This document shows positions 19,926 through 29,564 of a stretch of DNA of 64,000 bases, one piece after another. Position 1 is the stretch's first letter. Every line of letters begins with the position of its first letter. The stretch is from Microcaldota archaeon. Lineage in GTDB: Archaea; Micrarchaeota; Micrarchaeia; Micrarchaeales; Micrarchaeaceae. Both the position numbers and the translations under genes were made by a program. Below the pieces are notes generated by a model. The model did no database searches. It was not told where the DNA came from and saw only the letters and a program-made list of their open reading frames with translations. The stretch covers positions 42,507 to 106,506 of the forward strand of contig JAJYWI010000021.1 in assembly GCA_021791535.1 (NCBI GenBank). The letters are read 5' to 3'.

Positions 19926-20726
19926 CTTCAGAAGCCGGAAACAATGCAGAAGAGCGTAGTGGAGATGGCCGATGCCCATTGCCACCTGAGCATACTGAGC
20001 GATCCACAGATAATACGCGACGCCGTGCTTTACGGTGTATCCACAATAATAACCGATGGGGTAGACACGCCGTCGAACATAAAGACGCTCGAGGTCGCAG
20101 ACAACAAGAATGTATTCGGCGCTGTGGGCGTAGACCCAGAGCACGCGTTGGCGATAGATGAAAGCTCTTTCGATAGGGAGATGGAGTTCAACATCGGCCT
20201 TGCAAGGAGGAATGCGGATCGCATAGTGGCTATAGGCGAAATAGGCCTTGACTACTCAATAGGCGGAGGACCGCGCAACATTGTCAGGCAGAAGAAGGTA
20301 TTTGGAAGATTTATAGACCTGGCAGAGGAGCTGAGGCTGCCTGTATCTGTGCATGCTAGGAATGCGATAGGCGATGTGCTCGATTTCCTTGTGGAACGGG
20401 AAGCAAAGAGGGTGCACCTGCACTTCTTCGAAGGAGGGGTTGAGGAGGCAAGAGTTGCACTGAAGCACGGCTATCTGATATCCGTGCCCCCGATCGAGTC
20501 GTCTAAGAGGAAAAGGGTTATTGCGATGATGCCTATAGAGAGCCTGATGGCCGAGAGCGATTCGCCTGTGGTCGGGCAGAACCCTAAGTCTGTCGAGAAG
20601 CCCATCAGGTACATAGCCGGGATAAAGAGGATGCCGTTCGAGCAGGTTGCAGCTGCGCTTGTTGCAAACACGAAGCGGTTCTTTGACGTGAATACGAAGG
20701 GCAGCGTGAAGATGATGCGTTATTAA
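19926..20726 (+). CDS. TatD-family metal-dependent hydrolase
   Basis: DAHCHL, AIGEIGLDY, PVSVHAR, LMAESDSP. Confidence 0.85.
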   Translation, partial: LQKPETMQKSVVEMADAHCHLSILSDPQIIRDAVLYGVSTIITDGVDTPSNIKTLEVADNKNVFGAVGVDPEHALAIDESSFDREMEFNIGLARRNADRIVAIGEIGLDYSIGGGPRNIVRQKKVFGRFIDLAEELRLPVSVHARNAIGDVLDFLVEREAKRVHLHFFEGGVEEARVALKHGYLISVPPIESSKRKRVIAMMPIESLMAESDSPVVGQNPKSVEKPIRYIAGIKRMPFEQVAAALVANTKRFFDVNTKGSVKMMRY

Positions 20727-20750
20727 CTTTTGCTTCTCATTATTCACGAT

Positions 20751-20864
20751 GGGCCCATAGCTCAGCTTGGATAGAGCGACAGCCTTCTAACAAACTTCTT
20801 AGAAAGAAGTTCGATCAAGAAAGAGGAAAGCTGAAGGTCGCGGGTTCAAATCCCGCTGGGCCCG
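20751..20864 (+). tRNA. tRNA-Arg(TCT) with canonical 37/38 intron (about 20790-20828)
   Basis: GGGCCCA...TGGGCCC acceptor; spliced loop CTTCTAA between CAGC/GCTG; T-arm CGCGGGTTCAAATCCCGC. Confidence 0.92.
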
Positions 20865-20933
20865 AGGAAATTTACCGTCGTAAAAGTCGTTCTGTTTAGC
20901 GCATGCTTTAAATAACTAAAATGGTGAATAACT

Positions 20934-21242
20934 ATGATGAAAGTTAATTCAAATGCCTTAGAAAAGCTGCATCCGCAGCTAGATTACGTCTATTATGGCG
21001 ACTGTTTAGAATATATGCGCCGTATGCCTAATTCTTGTGTAGATTTGATTATTACAGATCCTCCTTTCAATATTGGTAAAAAGTATGATTCGTATAAAGA
21101 CAATCTCAGGTTCGAAGAATATCTAAATTGGTGTTATCAATGGCTCGATGAAGCGGTCAGAATATTGAAACCAGAAGGCAGCTTAAGTCAAAGGAAGGTA
21201 TTTATATGTAGACAAGGTGAGCCTTGGTTAAGGGTGAAATGA
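20934..21242 (+). pseudogene. Truncated DNA methyltransferase (N6-adenine/N4-cytosine type) fragment
   Basis: VYYGDCLEYMRRMPNSCVDLIITDPPFNIGKKYDSY...LDEAVRILKPEGS, then homology appears to stop. Confidence 0.75.
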
Positions 21243-21541
21243 TGCGCGTAGATTTTAGGGTGGAACAAGCTCAAGGAGCTAAACTAATCGTACAAGGAGG
21301 AAGTAGTGTTGCTGGAGGTGAATTTTTAGGCGGGATTCTGCGAAGAGATGGTGAGGTTCTTGGAAGAATAGGCACAGTGTTTCGGCAGGGAGAAGATAGC
21401 AGAGTTACTGCGGCAGAGGTGTGGCCTGTAGATTTAGGCGAACGTCTAAAAAGCTTTATGAGACGTAGGAAGCCGGTCCCTTATGCTGGAGAGCCTACAT
21501 ATTATAGACGTTATCCAAGTTGGACTCAGATCATCGAATAA
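21239..21541 (+). CDS. Orphan hypothetical protein (element cargo)
   Basis: Intact ORF with upstream TATA-like TATTTATATG. Confidence 0.45.
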   Translation: MMRVDFRVEQAQGAKLIVQGGSSVAGGEFLGGILRRDGEVLGRIGTVFRQGEDSRVTAAEVWPVDLGERLKSFMRRRKPVPYAGEPTYYRRYPSWTQIIE

Positions 21542-21548
21542 ATAGGAG

Positions 21549-21571
21549 TTTCAAGACCGTTCTGCTTGCGT
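21549..21571 (+). repeat. Right-end element repeat, degenerate copy
   Basis: TTTCAAGACCGTTCTGCTTGCG identical to the start of the repeat at 58842. Confidence 0.7.
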
Positions 21572-21689
21572 AATACCTGTTGGTGTAGTCGTCCTTTATT
21601 TTAGCAGTACAGGTAAATTTGACCGGCCCAGGAAAGGGCTCGGCAAAGGATTTTAACCATGCGCCTGAAATCATAAATAGGGTGCTTGG

Positions 21690-22691
21690 TTGAGCCCGGA
21701 TTTTTCGATTGTGACAACAAAGACGCCGCTTAGGGTCACGTTTACTGGCGGAGGCACGGATCTTATGGACTACTACACGAGACGCGGGCCTGGCGCAGTC
21801 GTCTCTGCCGCAATAAATAAGTATATCTATGTGACAGCGGCAAGGAATTTCTACCACGATGAGATAAGGGTTTCATATTCAAAGAGCGAGGACAAGCTCA
21901 AAAGCGTCGACGAGATACAGCATCCGGCAGTAAGGGAGGCGCTACGCCTGCTTGGCATAAATGGAGGCCTGCAGATTGTGAGCATAACCGAAATACCTTC
22001 AAAGGGTACTGGCCTTGGCTCGAGCAGCAGCTTCCTTGTTGGATTGCTTTACGCGTTGCACACTTGGCTTGGCGAGCCGGTGTCGCAGGAGCAGCTTGCA
22101 AGCGAAGCATTCCACATAGAAAGGGAGGTGCTCAAGGAAGAGGGAGGCAAGCAAGACCAGTATATTGCTGCGTACGGCGGCATAAGGCTCATGGAGTTCA
22201 ACAGCGACGAAAGCGTCTCAATGAGGCCCATAGTGCTCAAGAGCGACAGGCGCGAGCTACTGCAGTCGAGCTTAATGATGTTCTACACAGGCAGGGAGAG
22301 AAGCTCTGTGGAGATACACAAAGAGCAGGTAAAGGGCATAGAGGCCAAGCTGGATATCTACGATGAAATGCGCGACATGACGTACAAGACATACGACGCT
22401 ATCGCTAAATGCGATATCGAGGAGCTCGGCGCGCTAATGGATGCAAACTGGCAGTTTAAGAAGAAGCTGAGCAGCGGCATAAGCGATAGCGCGATAGACG
22501 CTTATTATGAAAAGGCGATAAGGGCCGGAGCCATTGGCGGCAAGCTGATGGGCGCTGGGGGCGGAGGCTTCCTGCTCTTTGTGGCGCCCAAGGAGAAGCA
22601 TGCTGATATCGCAAGCGCGCTTGGCCTACAGGAGGAGCCTTTCAGGCTCGATCCCCTTGGCTCAAGGATCATGAACATGGAAGGGCTGTGA
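21690..22691 (+). CDS. GHMP kinase (D-glycero-D-manno-heptose 7-phosphate kinase-like)
   Basis: TPLRVTFTGGGTDL; GTGLGSSSSFLVGLLYAL; GGKLMGAGGGGFLLF. Confidence 0.88.
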   Translation: MSPDFSIVTTKTPLRVTFTGGGTDLMDYYTRRGPGAVVSAAINKYIYVTAARNFYHDEIRVSYSKSEDKLKSVDEIQHPAVREALRLLGINGGLQIVSITEIPSKGTGLGSSSSFLVGLLYALHTWLGEPVSQEQLASEAFHIEREVLKEEGGKQDQYIAAYGGIRLMEFNSDESVSMRPIVLKSDRRELLQSSLMMFYTGRERSSVEIHKEQVKGIEAKLDIYDEMRDMTYKTYDAIAKCDIEELGALMDANWQFKKKLSSGISDSAIDAYYEKAIRAGAIGGKLMGAGGGGFLLFVAPKEKHADIASALGLQEEPFRLDPLGSRIMNMEGL

Positions 22692-22788
22692 TTTGCTGCT
22701 TCACGATACCTTTACGACTACTGCCCCTACGGCAAACGGCGCTTTTTGTACAAAACCACCGATGTCCCCGCATGCCGCATATAAAAGC

Positions 22789-23232
22789 TTAGCCGCTGTG
22801 CTCGGTTTTCTCGGCTGCCGCATCATTGCCAGGCCTGCCTCCCCTCTTTGACTGCTTCTCTATCCTGGCGTTGGCGAACTCTACCGCAAGGTCCTCATCC
22901 GCCGCGCTCTCCATCCATGCCTTTATGTAAATGGCGATGTTCCTGAACGGTTTGGAGAACCTGTCTGTGAGTTCGTACGCGCCGCTCTCATGCTTGAGCA
23001 GGCCGAGCTGCACGGCAAAGTCCAGGTACCTCTTTGCAGTAGCTACAGGTATGTTCTGCGGGGCCTCCTTAAGCCTGAGCGAGTGCTTCCTTTTAACCTC
23101 GAGCAGCAACGCCGCGAACCTGTAAGCTTCTGTTTCGTTGTCGTAGAAGAGCCTTGCTATGTCCTTTACGTTCACGCCCTTCAGCTTATCCTTGAGAGGC
23201 GCATCTTCGAACTCCCAGTACTTTATCGCCAT
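22789..23232 (-). CDS. Hypothetical winged-helix-like protein
   Basis: Intact ORF with a plausible HTH region VATAKRYLDFAVQLGLLKHESGAYELTD. Confidence 0.5.
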   Translation of the reverse strand: MAIKYWEFEDAPLKDKLKGVNVKDIARLFYDNETEAYRFAALLLEVKRKHSLRLKEAPQNIPVATAKRYLDFAVQLGLLKHESGAYELTDRFSKPFRNIAIYIKAWMESAADEDLAVEFANARIEKQSKRGGRPGNDAAAEKTEHSG

Positions 23233-23293
23233 TGCTCCACTAATTATAAAATAACACGGAAAGGGTATTTAATCCTATTCCATAAATACGGAA

Positions 23294-24406
23294 TCATCTC
23301 TCCTTAATGAATGTTATTATGTCACCGTCTTCCAGCACGTGCGCGACGCCGACCTTCTGGTTGGCGAACCTAGCGCTCCTGCCGGATACCTGCGCGCACT
23401 TCAGCCTGTCGACTATCTGCGCATGGAACTTCCTCGCCGCCTCACCCACCGTTGCACCCCGCCTTAGCACCATCGAATGTGTATCCTCCCCGATTCTAGG
23501 TTTCAGGTATACCGTTATTATATCAAGCGCATCGTATATCTCGGCCTTAAGCCTATCGATGTTGGTCTTCTCTGTCGCGCTTACAGGGACTACGGCAAGT
23601 CCATACTTCTTTGACAGCGAGTCACCCACAGCGCGATAATCCTCCCTTGTGTCTATCTTGTTCAGCGCTACGATCGCCTTCATGTATTGCGCCGTGTTTG
23701 TTATTATGTCGATGAGCGTATCCTCGTCTGCCCTAGCCCATACCGAGACCACCGCGTTGTGGATGCCGAGCCCTTTCAATATCTCCTCCAGATAGCTGTC
23801 AGGCATGCCAGATCTATTTGTTTCGATTTTGATCCCGCCAGCAGGCTTCTCGCTTATCTGCACCGATGGCTTTCTCTCGTTTATCCGTATCTTGAGCGCA
23901 TGGAATTCTGCCAGGAGCCTGTCGAACTGCTCCAGGTTGTTTATGTCCACCACGAAGACGATAAGCTCAGCCGGCTTCAGCGCCGCGGCGACCATCCTGC
24001 CCCTTCCTGCGCCAAGGTGTGCATCCTCTATCAATCCAGGCAGGTCAAATATCTGTATATGAGAACCCTTGTACACCATCGTGCCTGGCACCACGGTAGT
24101 TGTCGTGAAGGCGTATTGTGCAGTTTTTGACCTAGTGTTTGCCAGGGCATTTATCAGCGACGATTTCCCTGCGCTCGGGAAACCTACCAGCGCAACGGTC
24201 GCATCGCCGCTCTTCTTCACGAAATATCCCTCTCCGTGCTTCTTCCTGCCTGACGCAACTATCTCCTTCTTTATCCTTGCGATCTTCGCGCGCAGCATGC
24301 CAAGGTGCAGGTTTGTAGCCTTATTGTACTTCGTTTTCTTGTACTCCTCGGTGAGCTCCTCCAGTTTTGTCGTCAGGGATTCTGTTTTTTCGGTCATCTG
24401 ATACAC
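23294..24406 (-). CDS. DRG/Rbg-family GTP-binding protein with TGS domain
   Basis: VALVGFPSAGKSSLINAL, DLPGLIEDAHLGAGRG, C-terminal TGS. Confidence 0.93.
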   Translation of the reverse strand: MYQMTEKTESLTTKLEELTEEYKKTKYNKATNLHLGMLRAKIARIKKEIVASGRKKHGEGYFVKKSGDATVALVGFPSAGKSSLINALANTRSKTAQYAFTTTTVVPGTMVYKGSHIQIFDLPGLIEDAHLGAGRGRMVAAALKPAELIVFVVDINNLEQFDRLLAEFHALKIRINERKPSVQISEKPAGGIKIETNRSGMPDSYLEEILKGLGIHNAVVSVWARADEDTLIDIITNTAQYMKAIVALNKIDTREDYRAVGDSLSKKYGLAVVPVSATEKTNIDRLKAEIYDALDIITVYLKPRIGEDTHSMVLRRGATVGEAARKFHAQIVDRLKCAQVSGRSARFANQKVGVAHVLEDGDIITFIKER

Positions 24407-24497
24407 AATTGTATATTTCAGTAAATAAATGTGGCTAAAATTGCCTTTTGTTTATCCCCCGTAGTTATATTCGGATGTTATTTTAAATACTTATCAT

Positions 24498-24572
24498 ATG
24501 AGTGGTTATAAAGTGGATGAAATGGCAAGGAAAATGAAGAGAAGGAAGGCAACAAGAAAAAGGAAGAGATAG
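24498..24572 (+). CDS. Tiny highly basic peptide (24 aa; 16 aa from ATG 24522)
   Basis: MSGYKVDEMARKMKRRKATRKRKR; TATA-like TTTAAATA at 24482 and T-rich tract after the stop. Confidence 0.45.
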   Translation: MSGYKVDEMARKMKRRKATRKRKR

Positions 24573-24609
24573 TTAGTCTCCTCCTTAGTTTTATTTCTAT
24601 TTTTTTCTA

Positions 24610-25905
24610 TCACATCATCTTAGCGAAGCGTTTCCTGAATGCGCGGTCGTTCTTCAGGTTGTCGAACATCTTCCTCATCTTGTTGAAGTCGGAGATCAGC
24701 TGGTGCACCTCCTTCTCCGTCGTGCCGCTGCCCTTCGCTATCCTCCTTATCCTCCCGGGGTTGTGGAGTATGCGCTCGTCGCTCCTCTCCTCCTTTGTCA
24801 TGGATCCGATTATCACCTTGTACCTGTTGAGCTTCTCCTCTCCCTGCTCCATCATCTCCTTAGGGACTTCTGTGGCGCCCATCATTCCGAATATGCTCTG
24901 CAAAGGGCCCATCTTGCCCATCGCGCGAAGCTGCGCATAGAATGACTCGAAATTCAGCTCATCCATTTCCAGCTCCTCCGGCTTTATCTCGGCCTCTTTC
25001 ACGGCATTTTGCACGCTTGCTACTAGCCCAGCCATGTCAGGCACCCCGAGCAGCGCGCCTATGAACTTGTCAGACCTGTACGGCTCTATGTTCGCCAGCT
25101 TCTCTCCGGTGCCTATGAACATCACGGCAGACCTCGCTGCGTTTGTGGCGCTCAGCGCGCCGCCTCCCTTGCCTGATCCGTCAATCTTTGTCACTACCAC
25201 CCCAGTAACCCCAACTGCGCTGTTGAACTGCGCCGCCTGCCTGCCGGCCACCTGGCCTATATCGGCACTTATCACCATTATCTTCTCGTCAGGCTTGAAA
25301 GCGCTGGAGACCCTCTTCAGCTCCTCTATCAGCTGCCCGTCCAGCGCGCTCCTGCCGCTAGTGTCGCACACTACCACCTGCTTCTCCTTGAACCGCTCGA
25401 GGCCCTCCTTCGCTATCTTAGCAGCATCCTTCTCGCCCTTTTTCCCGAAGAACGATACGTTTGCCTGTTTAGCCAGGGTCTCAAGCTGCTCGTAGGCCGC
25501 AGGCCTTGAAACATCGCAGCAGATCAGTGCCGCGCTCAGCCCCCTGTCCTGGTAATACTTGGCTAGTTTCGCCGCCGTAGTTGTTTTGCCCGACCCATAG
25601 AGGCCCATCAGCAGTATCCTCTGCCTCTTGAGCTTTGGCTCGTAGGACTGCCCCATCAGGGCAACCAGCTCATCGTAAACTATATTGGTTATGTAGTCCG
25701 TCGGCGCAACTCCGGGAGGCGGCCTGCTCTTCAGCGCCTTCTCCTCTATCCTATCGGTTAACTCACGCACAAGCGCAACATCGACATCTGCGCTGAGAAG
25801 GCTCTTCTGCAGCTCCTTGTTAAATTCCCTTATCGTCTTCGCGTCTATGATAGTGGCGCGCTTGAGCTTCGCTATCGCCTTCCTCAGGCCTTCGCCAAGA
25901 TCCAT
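24610..25905 (-). CDS. srp54: Signal recognition particle protein SRP54
   Basis: LMGLYGSGKTTTAAKLAKYYQ; VVCDTSGRSALD; M-domain GxGMMGA-like motif. Confidence 0.94.
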   Translation of the reverse strand: MDLGEGLRKAIAKLKRATIIDAKTIREFNKELQKSLLSADVDVALVRELTDRIEEKALKSRPPPGVAPTDYITNIVYDELVALMGQSYEPKLKRQRILLMGLYGSGKTTTAAKLAKYYQDRGLSAALICCDVSRPAAYEQLETLAKQANVSFFGKKGEKDAAKIAKEGLERFKEKQVVVCDTSGRSALDGQLIEELKRVSSAFKPDEKIMVISADIGQVAGRQAAQFNSAVGVTGVVVTKIDGSGKGGGALSATNAARSAVMFIGTGEKLANIEPYRSDKFIGALLGVPDMAGLVASVQNAVKEAEIKPEELEMDELNFESFYAQLRAMGKMGPLQSIFGMMGATEVPKEMMEQGEEKLNRYKVIIGSMTKEERSDERILHNPGRIRRIAKGSGTTEKEVHQLISDFNKMRKMFDNLKNDRAFRKRFAKMM

Positions 25906-25967
25906 AAAACTCGCCTATAGTATCTTGATGCTCCATATTTATAACTTCTATTCGTATTTAGCGTGTT

Positions 25968-27104
25968 ATGCCCAGACTGAAGATGGTTCTAGCGCAGGCG
26001 AACCTAGCGCTCAAAGGCGGCGCAGAATTCACCATACTTAAGATCGCGCAGCATTACAATACACTGATATACACTGCTGAATACGACAGGAACAGGACAT
26101 ATGACGGATTCAAGGAGTTTGATGTGCGGACGATAAGCAAGGGCGGTTTTACTGGCGTGCTCCCATATGGAAGGATGTCGCAAGGCCTTGACTATGGCCT
26201 ATCCTTCTACAACTTCAAGGTCAAAGAGGATTACGACGTCATCAATGCTCACATAGGGCCAAGCCACTGGATAAGGAACAACAACGAGAGGGTGATGTGG
26301 CACTGCCATACGCCTATGAGGGACATATACGACCTTTATGAGTACAGGATGATGATGAGGAGCCCGCTCGCCAGGCCAGTGTACAGGCTAGGCACCAGGA
26401 TAGTGAAGGGCATGGACCAGGGCGTGGTCAAGAGGATAGAGAAGATCGTGACAAACAGCGAGATAACCCTTGCGCGGATCAAGAAGTACTACAATAGGGG
26501 TGCGACGATAGTCGGGACGGGCGTCGATTGGAGGGATTTCAAGAGGGACGGAGACGGTAAATATTTCTTCTACCCATCAAGATTCTCCCCAAACAAGAGG
26601 CAGGATTATGCTATAAGGGCGTTCCAGTTGTTCAAGAAGCGCACCAAAGGATACAGGCTGGTGCTGTGCGGAGTGACATCGAAGGACCAGTTCTATTACA
26701 ACTACTATAAGCGGGTTAAGGAGCAGGCCGCGAAGGTCGGCGATGTAACGGTGCTCGCTGATATATCCGAAAAGGAGAAGGCAAACCTCTATTCAAGGGC
26801 AACCGCCGTGCTGTTTACGTCTGTTATGGAAGACATGGGCCTTGTGCCGCTTGAGGCGATGGCGAGCGGCAAGCCTGTCATATCTGTCAATGAGGGCGGG
26901 CCGACCATAAGCGTGAAGGACGGCCGCACAGGATTCCTGGTGGGCAGCGAAACCGAGATGGCTAGGCGCATGCAGCAGATTGCCGATGACGAGAGCCTAG
27001 CTGAGAGGCTTGGCAAGGCAGGGCTAAACAGCGCAAAAAGGGAATGGTCGTGGGAGTCATTCTTCAAGCGGTACGACGCAGCTATAAGGGGAATGAGGCT
27101 ATGA
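25968..27104 (+). CDS. Glycosyltransferase family 4-like
   Basis: GTGVDWRDFKR..FFYPSRFSPNKRQDYAIRAFQ; PLEAMASGKPVISVNEGGP. Confidence 0.88.
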   Translation: MPRLKMVLAQANLALKGGAEFTILKIAQHYNTLIYTAEYDRNRTYDGFKEFDVRTISKGGFTGVLPYGRMSQGLDYGLSFYNFKVKEDYDVINAHIGPSHWIRNNNERVMWHCHTPMRDIYDLYEYRMMMRSPLARPVYRLGTRIVKGMDQGVVKRIEKIVTNSEITLARIKKYYNRGATIVGTGVDWRDFKRDGDGKYFFYPSRFSPNKRQDYAIRAFQLFKKRTKGYRLVLCGVTSKDQFYYNYYKRVKEQAAKVGDVTVLADISEKEKANLYSRATAVLFTSVMEDMGLVPLEAMASGKPVISVNEGGPTISVKDGRTGFLVGSETEMARRMQQIADDESLAERLGKAGLNSAKREWSWESFFKRYDAAIRGMRL

Positions 27105-27452
27105 CTTCTGCGTTATCGCCTTGACCGGAGATGGCCCTATCACGTATCTCGATATTACCTTTGCAGCGTAGTCCAGCGCCTTCTTTATGTTCGCCTCAGT
27201 ACTGGCGCCGGTGCAGATCATCTTGCCGTTCTTGAAGAGTATTATTGACACTCGCGGCTCCGCAATCTTGAATATGGCGCCAGGAAACTGCTCAGGCTCG
27301 TAGTCGACCTCCTTCACCTTCTTAGACAGCAGGTAGAGGTCTATCTCAGCGTGCAGGTCGGCGCTTACAACTATGTTCTCTATCTTTATTACAGGATTAG
27401 TTATCATCCCGTCCTTAGCTTTCTTTGGTTTTGCTGCCGTTTTAAACACCAA
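27099..27452 (-). CDS. Single-repeat TATA-binding protein-like
   Basis: IENIVVSADLHAEIDLYLLSKKVKEVDYEPEQFPGAIFKIAEPRVSIILFKNGKMICTGAST; only one TBP repeat in 117 aa. Confidence 0.8.
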   Translation of the reverse strand: MVFKTAAKPKKAKDGMITNPVIKIENIVVSADLHAEIDLYLLSKKVKEVDYEPEQFPGAIFKIAEPRVSIILFKNGKMICTGASTEANIKKALDYAAKVISRYVIGPSPVKAITQKS

Positions 27453-27514
27453 CGTACCACTATTTATATGTGCAAAGGTTTAAATACTATTGAGCGTTCT
27501 GGGCTGGTGAAAAC

Positions 27515-28606
27515 ATGGATGGGGAGGTCGCCATTGTTGGCGGCGGCGTGATAGGCCTTGTGCTAGCCAAGGAGCTGGCGGGGAGCGGAGTCGATGTTAC
27601 GGTTTATGAGGCGCGCAGGAGGGCCGGCGAAGGCGCCAACAAGGCATCGGGAATCGTATCCGTAGGCGGTTTGGCCAGCATAGGCGTGGATTATCACGAT
27701 GCTGTACTCAATTCTCTTGACGGCGCTGCGCTCTACGCAGGCGAGGAGAAGCTGAGCATAAAGGCGAAGGAAACCAAGGCGTATGTGCTCGACAGGGAGG
27801 TATTCGCCAGGCTGTGCGCAGATGAGGCAATCGAAGCAGGCGCAAGAATAGAGTTTGGGAAAAAGTTAGACAAGGATACGGTCAAGGAGCTTTCGCGTGG
27901 CAGGATAGTCGCAGGAGCTGACGGCGTTGTATCCGGCGTGGCTAGCCAATTCGGCTTCCCTGAGATAAACGATTATGTGCTTACATACAAGGCGGAATAC
28001 GCAGGCGCCGACGTGCGCGACCTGCACTCCTGCGAGCTTTTCTTCTCAGATGCGCCAAAGAGGTTCTTCGGCTGGACGGTGCCGCATTCTAAATCGGTCC
28101 TTGAGGTTGGGATAGGCGAGTGGATACGCACCAGGCGCAACAGCGTGTCGGTGTTCAATGCGTTCATAAAGAACAGCATTGTCTCGGCGGAGATACGCGG
28201 CGCAACGAAGGAATCTGGCCTGGCGAGCATAATACCTCTGCAGGCCAGGAAAGCGACAGTCAAGGGCAATGTGCTGCTCGTCGGAGACGCTGCCGGCCAG
28301 GTCAAGGCAACTACCGGAGGCGGGCTTGTTTTCGGCGCACTGTGCGCCAAGACTGCGGCGGAAGCCATAGTAAACCATCTCAGGAACGGCGCGCCGCTCT
28401 CTATGTACGATAGGATGTGGCGCCGGAGATACATGGCTGACCTCCAGATGCACAGGGCTATACATCGCTATTATTCAAGCTTGGGCCCGAGAGGCGCGCG
28501 GCTGCTTTTCAGGCTCGCCAGAACGCTTGGCGTCGAGGGGTTCCTCAGTGAATACGGAGACATGGACAGCCCGCGCAAGGTCGCGAAGAGGATTTTTGTG
28601 AGATGA
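27515..28606 (+). CDS. Geranylgeranyl reductase-family FAD-dependent oxidoreductase
   Basis: VAIVGGGVIGLVLAKELAGSGVDVTVYEARR; VLLVGDAAGQVKATTGGGLVFGA. Confidence 0.9.
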   Translation: MDGEVAIVGGGVIGLVLAKELAGSGVDVTVYEARRRAGEGANKASGIVSVGGLASIGVDYHDAVLNSLDGAALYAGEEKLSIKAKETKAYVLDREVFARLCADEAIEAGARIEFGKKLDKDTVKELSRGRIVAGADGVVSGVASQFGFPEINDYVLTYKAEYAGADVRDLHSCELFFSDAPKRFFGWTVPHSKSVLEVGIGEWIRTRRNSVSVFNAFIKNSIVSAEIRGATKESGLASIIPLQARKATVKGNVLLVGDAAGQVKATTGGGLVFGALCAKTAAEAIVNHLRNGAPLSMYDRMWRRRYMADLQMHRAIHRYYSSLGPRGARLLFRLARTLGVEGFLSEYGDMDSPRKVAKRIFVR

Positions 28607-28777
28607 GACTCCAGCTCCTCCCATGCATCGGAACCAATCCCACCGAAGCAAACGCATGCGTCTATGCGGATTCCAGCACCGTTGACTGCTCCTCTGGCGT
28701 GCGTGCCCTAAAGATATAAATAGCTTAACCGCTCATAGTAGCTCGGCTGTTTCTAACAACATGAAACGCGTGATTTA

Positions 28778-29176
28778 ATGAGCCAGTTTGGAGTCCAGCT
28801 TCATTCAAGGTCGCATACAAAAGCCTCAGGCAACGGCAAGCGCAAGATAAAATCAAGGGACAAGTGCAGGAGCGAGATAGGGAGCTACTTCTCGGCTACG
28901 AAGATGTCGGAGGAGAACGCCTACAGGGCGCACAGAAAGCGCGGCGGCCATCTGACAATGGTGCTGAAGAGCGCTGGTTATGCCAACCTGCTGACAAAGC
29001 AGGGCTACAAGAAGGTCAAGATAAAAGGAGTGCTTGAGTCAAAGGATAACAGGAACTTCGCGCGTCAAAACATAATAACGAAGGGCACGATAATCAATAC
29101 TGAGTTTGGCAAGGCGCAGGTGACAAACAGGCCTGGCAGAGAGGGCAGCGTCAATGCGCTCCTTCTAGAGGCTTGA
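28778..29176 (+). CDS. Ribosomal protein S8e
   Basis: NIITKGTIINTEFGKAQVTNRPGREGSVNALLL. Confidence 0.9.
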   Translation: MSQFGVQLHSRSHTKASGNGKRKIKSRDKCRSEIGSYFSATKMSEENAYRAHRKRGGHLTMVLKSAGYANLLTKQGYKKVKIKGVLESKDNRNFARQNIITKGTIINTEFGKAQVTNRPGREGSVNALLLEA

Positions 29177-29180
29177 GCTG

Positions 29181-29558
29181 ATGCCTGCAGTTGTATACGA
29201 ATGCAGCGTTTCAGAATCCCAGGAGCTGAAGAAGTTCCTGGAATACGACCCATACCTCGACAAGAGCCTTGATGCCGAACAGCTGAAGAAGCTCAACAGC
29301 GACAGCGACGCAAATATAATATTCTCAAGGCAGGAGTTCATGCTCAGGGATGGAGCATCTCTCGGCCTATCCAAGGACAAGCTCTACCTATACATAAACG
29401 CCAGCGAGGATTTCCTGGCCGGTGCCGAAAAGAAGCTCAAGAATAAATTCAAGAGCATAAGGCGTGCGCCGAAAGAGGATGAGGAAAAGTTCATAGATGT
29501 TGTAGAAGAAGAGCACAGCAGGGGCAACGCCGGGATCGGCGCCATATTCGGTGGTTGA
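29181..29558 (+). CDS. Hypothetical protein
   Basis: Intact ORF between S8e and carbamoyltransferase genes. Confidence 0.6.
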   Translation: MPAVVYECSVSESQELKKFLEYDPYLDKSLDAEQLKKLNSDSDANIIFSRQEFMLRDGASLGLSKDKLYLYINASEDFLAGAEKKLKNKFKSIRRAPKEDEEKFIDVVEEEHSRGNAGIGAIFGG

Positions 29559-29564
29559 ACGAAC

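Larger units (their letters stand above)
20865..21575 (+). mobile_element. tRNA-Arg-associated element remnant (approximate bounds)
   Basis: Left arm GAGGAAATTTACCGTCGTAAAAG resembles the left arm after tRNA-Lys; right end TTTCAAGACCGTTCTGCTTGCG matches repeats at 53059 and 58842. Confidence 0.55.
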
